A stretch of 64,000 nt of DNA from JAICSD01 sp035637115. GTDB lineage: Bacteria > Acidobacteriota > Vicinamibacteria > Vicinamibacterales > 2-12-FULL-66-21. Location: positions 16,991 to 80,990 of the forward strand of contig DASPXV010000250.1 of assembly GCA_035637115.1 (NCBI GenBank). Direction: 5' to 3'. The notes beneath the pieces are model-generated. The model was not told the origin of the DNA, ran no database searches, and saw nothing but the letters and a program-made list of their open reading frames with translations. Below are positions 58,721 to 64,000 of the stretch, piece by piece. Every line of letters starts with the position of its first letter. Positions within the stretch are counted from its first letter, which is position 1. The position numbers and the translations under genes were made by a program.

Positions 58721-61141
58721 TCAGTTGTCGTCTCGAAGTGCCACCACAGGATCTGCCTGGGTGGCGCGACGCGCCGGCAACGCGCAGGCGAGTAGTGCGA
58801 CGGCGATTTCAATCGCCGCAGTCGCGCCGAAGCTCGCCGGATCGCCGGGGCTGACGCCGAACAGCGCTCGCGCGAGCACTCGTCCGGCGACATACGCGAG
58901 CAGCAACCCGATCATCGCGCCCGGAATGGCGAGCCGGACGCCTTCTCGCAGCACCTGTCGAACGACGTCCGCAGCGCGGGCGCCAAGAGCGATGCGGATG
59001 CCGAACTCGCGGGTCCGCTGGCGCACCGTGAAATACGTCACGCCGAACAGTCCGACCGTTGCAAGAAGCAGCGCAAGGGCGCCGCAGATCAGGAAGAACC
59101 CGGCCGCCGTTCGACGCGGCCACATCGGCAGCTCCAGCTTCTCCCGCATCGTCGACACCGACGCGATCGGCATCGCCGGCGCCGCCGCGTGAACCGCGTC
59201 TCGAATCGCTGCGATCGCGACCGCCTCGGAGCCTGTCGTCCGCGCGAGAAGCGTGAAGCCCGTCGCCAGGTCCGCCTCCCGGATCGGCCGGTAAAAGATT
59301 GCGGTGGCGGGTTGTCCCATGTAACCAAGAGACGTGTCGGCAGCGACGGCAACGACGGTCGCGTGTGCGCGGTCGCTGCCGAGCATCACGTTCTGGCCGA
59401 GCGGCGACTGGCCCGGCCACAGTCTCGCGGCGAGGGTTTGGTTCACGATGATGGCGCCGCCGCTCTCGAGTTCCTGACTCGTGAAATCCCGCCCGCGATG
59501 CAGCGGCAGCCCCAGCGCTTTGAAGTGATGCGCGCCGACGGCGTAGAAGACGACCGGCTTGCAGGGAGAAGACGTGCAGTCCACCGTGCTCGTGGACACC
59601 ATCTCGGCGCGCGGAAAGCCAACCGCGTACGGCACACGATCGGCGATCGCCACGAGGACGTTCGGTGTCGCTGCCACGCGATCGGCGATCTGCCGCGCCA
59701 GCCAGTCAGCGCGTGCGCCCTCGAACCCGTAGAGTGACGGCTGCAGCTGCGCCACGACGAGCCCATCGCTCTTGAATCCGAGATCGACCGTATTGGCGTT
59801 CCAGAAGCTCCGCACGAAGAGCAGCGCGGTCGCGAGAAACAGCGTAGAGCCAGCGATCTGGGCGCCGATGAAGAGTGCGCCCGTGCGGGACGGCCGCCCT
59901 TCTCCCGCGGCGCCCAGCCGCATCGACGTGACGAGATTGCGGCGCGTGGACTGCAGCGCCGGGAGAAGACCGGGAAGCACACCGGCCACGAGGACCATGG
60001 CCGCGGTGAACAGCACCAGCCGGGCATCCACATGCATGTTGAGGCGCTGTGGAATTGGCGCCGGCAGGCTGAAGGCCGCAAGCAGTTGTCCGCTCCACGC
60101 GGCGAGGACGAGCGACGCGCCGCCGCTGAGAATCGCGAGGACGAGTCCTTCGGTTACCAGCTGGCGGACAATCCGGGCCCGACTTGCCCCGAGTGCGGTC
60201 CGGATGCCGATCTCTCGCCGGCGTTCCGCCGCGCGCGCGAAGAGCAGCGCCGCCACGTTGAAACACGCGATGACCAGGACGATCCCGACGACGCTCATCG
60301 CGATCCATACGTAGGGCGCAAGCCCGCGGACCTCGGGGTGCCCGTCCCGCATCGGAAAATATCCGAGCTTGCGCTCGCGGGTGTCTTTCGGATCGAGCGG
60401 CTGCGCCAACTGCGCCGAGAGCGCCGCCAGGTCGGCCTGCGCCTGCGACGTCGTGGAACCCTCTGCGAGGCGTGCGAACGCGCCGAGCCACCGCTCCTGG
60501 TTGGTGAGCAGGCGCTGCGGTAGCCCGAGCGCACGGGCCTTCTCGAGTGGCAGCCAGACTTCAGGCGCATAGAGTCCTCCCGGTCCCTGAAATCCGTCCG
60601 GAAGCACGCCGATGACCGAGACCTCGCGATTTCCGATTGTGATCGTCCGTCCCGCGATCGATTCGCCGTTCAGCCGTCGTCGCCAGAACTGGTGGCTGAC
60701 GACCGCGATGAGATCGTTCCCTCTCGCCTCGGACGCACCGAACAGCCGGCCCACGGCCGCGCGCGTATCGAGCGCGCGGAAGTAGTCGTCCGACACCATC
60801 AGGGCCCAGATTTGCTCCGCCCGTCCGTCGACCATCATCGCGAGCGGCAGTTGCCCCTGGCCCGAGAATGCGTCGAACACGCGCGCGTGCCGCTTCAGGT
60901 GCGCAAGCTCCGTGTACGAAAGTTGCCCAAACGGGTTGCCGGGCGATGCCAACATGATCCAGCCCAGACGATTGACGCCTTTGAAGGTGAATGGGTGGAA
61001 GAGCAGCGCGTTGACCGCCGTGAAGGCGACGGTGTTGATACCGATGCCGACGGCAAGCGTCAGGACCGCGAGCGCCGAGAATCCGGGGCGGCGGAGGAGG
61101 TTGCGGAGCGCATAGCGGAAGTCGGCAAGGATGGAATCCAT
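58721..61141 (-). CDS. ADOP/MacB-like ABC transporter permease without prefix domain
   Basis: This 806-residue protein starts directly with the core helix motif (ILADFRYALRNLLRRPGFSALAVLTLAVGIGINTVAFTAVNALLF), then a MacB periplasmic domain, FtsX helices (RRREIGIRTALGASRARIVRQLVTEGLVLA), a second periplasmic domain and a final FtsX unit (TREFGIRIALGARAADVVRQVL ... PARRATQADPVVALRDDN). It lacks the PadR-linked prefix and has no adjacent ATPase. Its 5' end abuts a tandem repeat and the tRNA fragment. Confidence 0.9.
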   Translation of the reverse strand: MDSILADFRYALRNLLRRPGFSALAVLTLAVGIGINTVAFTAVNALLFHPFTFKGVNRLGWIMLASPGNPFGQLSYTELAHLKRHARVFDAFSGQGQLPLAMMVDGRAEQIWALMVSDDYFRALDTRAAVGRLFGASEARGNDLIAVVSHQFWRRRLNGESIAGRTITIGNREVSVIGVLPDGFQGPGGLYAPEVWLPLEKARALGLPQRLLTNQERWLGAFARLAEGSTTSQAQADLAALSAQLAQPLDPKDTRERKLGYFPMRDGHPEVRGLAPYVWIAMSVVGIVLVIACFNVAALLFARAAERRREIGIRTALGASRARIVRQLVTEGLVLAILSGGASLVLAAWSGQLLAAFSLPAPIPQRLNMHVDARLVLFTAAMVLVAGVLPGLLPALQSTRRNLVTSMRLGAAGEGRPSRTGALFIGAQIAGSTLFLATALLFVRSFWNANTVDLGFKSDGLVVAQLQPSLYGFEGARADWLARQIADRVAATPNVLVAIADRVPYAVGFPRAEMVSTSTVDCTSSPCKPVVFYAVGAHHFKALGLPLHRGRDFTSQELESGGAIIVNQTLAARLWPGQSPLGQNVMLGSDRAHATVVAVAADTSLGYMGQPATAIFYRPIREADLATGFTLLARTTGSEAVAIAAIRDAVHAAAPAMPIASVSTMREKLELPMWPRRTAAGFFLICGALALLLATVGLFGVTYFTVRQRTREFGIRIALGARAADVVRQVLREGVRLAIPGAMIGLLLAYVAGRVLARALFGVSPGDPASFGATAAIEIAVALLACALPARRATQADPVVALRDDN

Positions 61142-61159
61142 CCGTAAGCTAGACGAATG

Positions 61160-61194
61160 GGGGGTTCAAGGGGTTCAAGGGGTTCAAAAGGTTC
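61160..61194. repeat. Tandem GGGGTTCAA repeat
   Basis: Four 9-bp units (three GGGGTTCAA and one degenerate AAGGTTCAA) sit between the ADOP start and the tRNA-Leu fragment, at the boundary with the foreign segment. Confidence 0.8.
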
Positions 61195-61198
61195 AACG

Positions 61199-61258
61199 TG
61201 CCGGGGGTGGGAATCGAACCCACACGGGCCTTTTGGGCCCTTCGGATTTTAAGTCTCG
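61199..61258 (-). other. 3' fragment of a tRNA-Leu(UAA) gene, att-site-like
   Basis: Read on the minus strand, the segment holds an anticodon loop CTTAAAA (UAA), a long variable arm (GGGCC-CAAAA-GGCCC), a perfect T arm (GTGGG-TTCGATT-CCCAC) and a 3' acceptor strand CCCCGGC with discriminator A. The 5' strand of the anticodon stem pairs only at its last two positions, and the D arm and 5' acceptor strand (GCCGGGG expected) are missing. It cannot fold as a working tRNA. Such 3' tRNA pieces mark one end of elements integrated at tRNA genes. Confidence 0.75.
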
Positions 61259-61297
61259 TCTGACGCATCCTCCTGCAACACAGCACACCCACTCAGC

Positions 61298-61597
61298 GTG
61301 GTCCTCGTCGCCACGGCCGGTGCTGGCGAGCGCATCGTCGCTATCGACGCGGCTGGCGTGGTGGTGGCAGATCTCGGCGTCGAGCTCGACTCGGCGGAAG
61401 CGGCCACGCTGGAGATGAGCACGACGCCGACGAACACGCCAGGCGGGGCCGGTTCTCCCGCGACTCCGGTGCCGCAGCAGCTCGTCTCGCTTTGGCAGAC
61501 CGACAGCATCGCCATCAAGGCGACGAGGTTCGTCAGTTGGGCACGTCGCGCCGACGCGTGCGCCTTCCTCGAAGTGAGCGGATCGCCGCTGCCATGA
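61298..61597 (+). pseudogene. C-terminal part of a phage major capsid protein (HK97-like)
   Basis: The frame is open from 61253, next to the tRNA fragment, with a GTG at 61298. It encodes ERIVAIDAAGVVVADLGVELDSAEAATLEM, then a Thr/Pro linker and QQLVSLWQTDSIAIKATRFVSWARRADACAFLE. The V-S-L-W-Q-x-D and R-F-x-x-W-A-R-R patterns match the extreme C-terminus of HK97-type capsid proteins, which are normally 300-400 residues or more. The shell-forming body is missing, consistent with truncation at the integration end. Confidence 0.68.
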
Positions 61598-61971
61598 GCA
61601 CCAACGCAGCGAACCAACAGTCCACCGTCGAGCCGTGCTTCGAAGAGCGGCTGGCAGACATCGTGGTGACGGCGATCAAAATGGCGATCGCGCCGCTGCG
61701 CGACCGGATCGCCGCGCTCGAAGGGCGAGCATCGCAGACCGACGCGGACCCGACGATCGATCGCGCCGCCATCGTTGCGCGGTTGAAGGCGCTGGAAGAC
61801 CGCCCGGCGCTGACGTACGCCGGCGTCTTTGAGCATGGCGTGGCTTATCGCGAAGGTGCGCTCGTGACCCGCTCGGGCTCGCTCTGGCTGGCCCTGCACG
61901 ATACGCGCGCCACGCCCGGCAGCGACCCGGAGAAGTGGCGGCTCGTCGTGAAGTCGGGACAGGCCGTGTGA
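61594..61971 (+). CDS. Phage-like structural accessory protein
   Basis: The 125-residue product starts at ATG 61594, overlapping the capsid-fragment stop (ATGA). The N-terminal half is helical with a coiled-coil-like LRDRIAALEGRASQ. The C-terminal half contains the repeat-like module AYREGALVTRSGSLWLALHDTRATPG and EKWRLVVKSGQ, seen in carbohydrate-binding or tail-associated phage proteins. Gene order after a capsid gene fits a prophage morphogenesis region. Confidence 0.6.
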   Translation: MSTNAANQQSTVEPCFEERLADIVVTAIKMAIAPLRDRIAALEGRASQTDADPTIDRAAIVARLKALEDRPALTYAGVFEHGVAYREGALVTRSGSLWLALHDTRATPGSDPEKWRLVVKSGQAV

Positions 61972-62234
61972 CGATCGCTCAGGCGCTTGCGCACGGCGAT
62001 CGCGTCTACTTCGACAGCCGTCGCGCGGCGCTCACGCGTTTGCTCTGCGCTCCCGGCGAGCCGGACCTCGACGCGATCGACGCGACGATCGAAGAATTCG
62101 ACAGCGAGTGGGCCGCGACGCGAGCGAAGATCGTCGCGACGCTCAGGACACGCGAACAAGGAGCAGCGACCGATAGGGCTCAGAAATCCGCGGGACACGA
62201 CGCTGGCGCGAAAGGCCGAGCGACTCGAGCGTGA
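61968..62234 (+). CDS. Small hypothetical protein of the phage-like run
   Basis: The 88-residue product starts at GTG 61968, overlapping the previous stop (GTGA). It is alpha-helical and charged (ALAHGDRVYFDSRRAALTRLLCAPGEPDLDAIDATIEEFDSEWAATRAKIVATL), with a disordered Ala/Gly/Lys tail. The tight coupling places it in the same phage-derived operon. No family recognised. Confidence 0.55.
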   Translation: MTIAQALAHGDRVYFDSRRAALTRLLCAPGEPDLDAIDATIEEFDSEWAATRAKIVATLRTREQGAATDRAQKSAGHDAGAKGRATRA

Positions 62235-62247
62235 GAACCTCCGTCCT

Positions 62248-62616
62248 CTACTTCCCGCCCTGGTCGGTTATCAACGCAGCGACGGCCGCGACGAAAGGTT
62301 GCGTCGGGTGTTCGTGGCAGTATTTGTCTAGGAATGCCCGCGCACCCACGACGTCGGTTTGGTAAATTCCCGCTGCCGGTGCGTTAAGCGACCACCAGTT
62401 GTACCCGGACAGGAAACCATCCATCCATGCCTCAAACTGGATGTGACGCAGGTCCGTTGGGTTCTTTTGACCTGCGCGCGCTTCGAGCCACAAGCCGCAC
62501 GATTGTGACCCGACGCCGTAGACGGGAACACCGGAAGATCTTGCGGCCCTTGCACCGACCGAACTGCTTGCAAACGCACAACCACACACGATCGCGAAAT
62601 ACAGTGCTCTCCGCAT
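62248..62616 (-). CDS. Small secreted protein of the foreign segment
   Basis: The 122-residue product has a signal peptide (RRALYFAIVCGCAFASSSVGA). ATG 62616 is chosen, behind GGAG; a GTG at 62646 is also possible. The mature part contains SCGLWLEARA, FEAWMDGFLSGYNWWSL and DKYCHEHPTQPFVAAV, including two cysteines able to form a disulfide. The pattern of Cys, W-M-x-G-F-x-x-G and a second Cys recalls Rap1a/Tai-like periplasmic proteins, a weak resemblance. It is divergent from the HNH gene. Confidence 0.62.
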   Translation of the reverse strand: MRRALYFAIVCGCAFASSSVGARAARSSGVPVYGVGSQSCGLWLEARAGQKNPTDLRHIQFEAWMDGFLSGYNWWSLNAPAAGIYQTDVVGARAFLDKYCHEHPTQPFVAAVAALITDQGGK

Positions 62617-62744
62617 CCTTAGCTCCAGTGCGTACGAGTCTAGCACCCGCAGATGAACGTGCGCCTGCGCGTGATCGCACTCGCGGCTGTCGCGCGGAGA
62701 CGCCCTTGCGCGGCGCGTAGGGCGTGCGCTACCGTTTCCGAGAG

Positions 62745-63467
62745 ATGGCGCGCGCGCGGCGTGGAAAACGAACGGGCGAATGTGTTTATTGCGGAACCGT
62801 TGGCGTCCTCACTGAGGATCACATCCCGCCGGACTGCCTCTTCAGTCAGCGGCCCAGCGACATCTTGGAGGTGCCGAGCTGTTGGAAGTGCAACAACGGC
62901 GCGTCGCGGGACGACGAGTATTTCAAGACCATGATGGTCATGAAAGACCGAGCGGGATCACATCCCGAGGCGAGCGCCCTGCACGCATCGGTGTTTCGCG
63001 GACTCAAGCATCGTCGGAAGGTCGGCTTCACGCGCGCCATCCTTCGAAGCCTCACCCGCGTGCCCGTGCAAACGCCGGCTGGCATCTACCTCGGGCATGC
63101 AACGGCCTACAGCGTCGATCTCGCACGGCTGGATCGCGTCGTGGCGCGGATCACGAGAGGGCTGTTCTGGCACCACCGGCAACGTCGCATCCCGTCGGGC
63201 GTCGAGGTGGTGGCCTACTCCGAACAAGGGATGCGCGACCTATCAGGAGACGCTGCTCGGGAGGCGCGCGACGTCGTTGGTCCGGTGCTTCAGCAGCCCG
63301 TTCACACCATCGGCAACGAAGTGCTCAGGTATCGGTTCCTGTTCGCCACGGATGCTGAGTTCGCGTCGGCGTGGGTTCTTGAGTTCTACGGCGACGTTCG
63401 ATGGGTGGCGATCACCGTGCCCGATGCTCCTCGCGACGTCCCGAAGCAGGAAGACCGGCTAGACTGA
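62745..63467 (+). CDS. HNH-nuclease-like zinc-binding protein
   Basis: The product is 240 residues from ATG 62745; a GTG at 62724 is the alternative. The N-terminal module has CVYCG (C13, C16), TEDHIPPDCLF and VPSCWKCNNGASRDDEYFK, the arrangement of an HNH/zinc-binding endonuclease core with CxxC pairs. The C-terminal 150 residues have no recognised domain. HNH proteins are common in phages and genomic islands as homing, packaging or defence nucleases; which applies is unknown. It lies in the foreign segment and is flanked by the secreted-protein gene. Confidence 0.65.
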   Translation: MARARRGKRTGECVYCGTVGVLTEDHIPPDCLFSQRPSDILEVPSCWKCNNGASRDDEYFKTMMVMKDRAGSHPEASALHASVFRGLKHRRKVGFTRAILRSLTRVPVQTPAGIYLGHATAYSVDLARLDRVVARITRGLFWHHRQRRIPSGVEVVAYSEQGMRDLSGDAAREARDVVGPVLQQPVHTIGNEVLRYRFLFATDAEFASAWVLEFYGDVRWVAITVPDAPRDVPKQEDRLD

Positions 63468-63551
63468 GAAGGCGTGCGCGAAATCGGGAGTCGGCTTGAA
63501 ACCACGCCGCTCATCGTCCCACGCTTGGTTGCGTAGCCGGGCTGCTCCGAC

Positions 63552-64000
63552 TTAGCTGCTAAACCGAGGCGAGATGTGATTCGCCACGATAGCGTGCATC
63601 GCATTGACCGCGTGTATCCAACCGTCGCCGATGGTCCCGAATACCTCGCAAGCGTGGAGGCGCACCACTTCTGTTTCACTGTCACCGTCCGGCGTCGGTG
63701 GGCGATCCATTGCCATTACGGTCACGATCAGGTCAAACGCGTACGGCAACCTCGGACCTGCGACCCTGTCCGCGTCGCTGGACACGACTTCCAAAGAGCC
63801 GACTAACTCTGTGTCGATTCGCTCAAGCACGTCGCGGACCGTATTCAGTTGAAAATGACCGCCGAACGCATTTCGCAACGATTTGAGCTGTTTGAACTTC
63901 GGGCCCTTGCTGTCGAAGAACTGCGCCGCAGCTTTCCAGCGCTCCTCCTGCTCTGGCGCGAATCTGCTGCGAATCGGCTTGAACTCAGGTCGCTGCTGCA
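63552..64000 (-). CDS. Hypothetical protein running off the window
   Basis: The minus-strand frame is open to the window edge, so the N-terminus lies beyond 64000. The visible 148 or so residues include EERWKAAAQFFDSKGPKFKQLKSLRNAFGGHFQLNTVRDVLERID and LPYAFDLIVTVMAMDRPPT, ending VNAMHAIVANHISPRFSS. A mixed alpha/beta soluble protein. No family is recognised. It lies in the foreign segment. Confidence 0.55.
   Translation of the reverse strand, partial: QQRPEFKPIRSRFAPEQEERWKAAAQFFDSKGPKFKQLKSLRNAFGGHFQLNTVRDVLERIDTELVGSLEVVSSDADRVAGPRLPYAFDLIVTVMAMDRPPTPDGDSETEVVRLHACEVFGTIGDGWIHAVNAMHAIVANHISPRFSS

Noticed and set aside
61199..61275. Intact tRNA-Leu gene
   Set aside because: The 5' acceptor strand, D arm and most of the 5' anticodon stem are missing, so only a 3' fragment is supported.

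Overview
This is a high-G+C, gene-dense bacterial chromosome window. Four long FtsX/MacB-type permeases of the ADOP family (acidobacterial duplicated orphan permeases), one of them in an operon with a PadR regulator, point to Acidobacteriota, most likely a Vicinamibacteria-like lineage. That placement is inferred from gene content only. Many genes overlap by ATGA or GTGA. At least ten genes have a TANNNT -10 box 6-8 nt before the start codon and no Shine-Dalgarno sequence, which suggests leaderless mRNAs. Other genes have clear AGGAGG sites, so both modes appear to coexist.

Layout, left to right. (1) 0-5 kb: the C-terminal part of a large protein with a glycosidase-associated domain, a GNAT acetyltransferase, a secreted double-YCII protein, an ATP-grasp ligase, a DUF2071 protein and a tiny lipoprotein. 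(2) 5.0-10.5 kb: a six-gene TPR / VWA / MoxR / DUF58 / BatD-like / VWA operon, followed by a convergent secreted amidohydrolase. (3) 11.7-22.8 kb: ADOP-PadR-ADOP, then an RND tripartite efflux operon (TolC, HlyD, RND). (4) 22.8-29.4 kb: a degenerate receiver divergent from an S9 peptidase, another ADOP, then a decayed strip with a truncated hydrolase, an endonuclease/exonuclease/phosphatase-family lipoprotein and a truncated M24 peptidase, with an 82-bp nested palindrome inserted. (5) 29.5-39.3 kb: a zinc-ribbon receiver, MurJ, an M28 peptidase with a large in-frame internal deletion, beta-propeller proteins, two tandem receivers, an L,D-transpeptidase and a PHP protein. (6) 39.1-44.4 kb: a leucine/isovalerate degradation operon (liuB, liuC, split biotin carboxylase and BCCP, HMG-CoA lyase). 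(7) 44.4-48.2 kb: a sigma-54 response regulator followed by a YtxH / DUF948 / YtxH / small protein / YihY envelope cluster. (8) 48.3-61.1 kb: a FAD oxidoreductase fused to a Rieske domain, a 740-bp region holding an ECF sigma-factor remnant, an ABC-2 transporter, a DUF255 thioredoxin-fold protein, an enoyl-CoA hydratase, a receiver-PilZ protein, an amidase and a fourth ADOP. (9) 61.2-64 kb: a foreign segment that begins at the 3' fragment of a tRNA-Leu(UAA) gene and carries a phage capsid C-terminus, two small phage-like ORFs, a secreted protein, an HNH-type protein and a gene running off the window. This looks like one end of a tRNA-integrated prophage or island.

No histidine kinase, complete RNA gene, complete transposase or CRISPR array was found. 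The least described features are the compact leaderless promoters (including a 22-bp gap with overlapping divergent -10 boxes), the 82-bp palindromic element that now supplies a stop codon and abuts a truncated gene, the zinc-ribbon receiver, the PolX-like protein without a polymerase domain, and the repeated deletion-type gene remnants.
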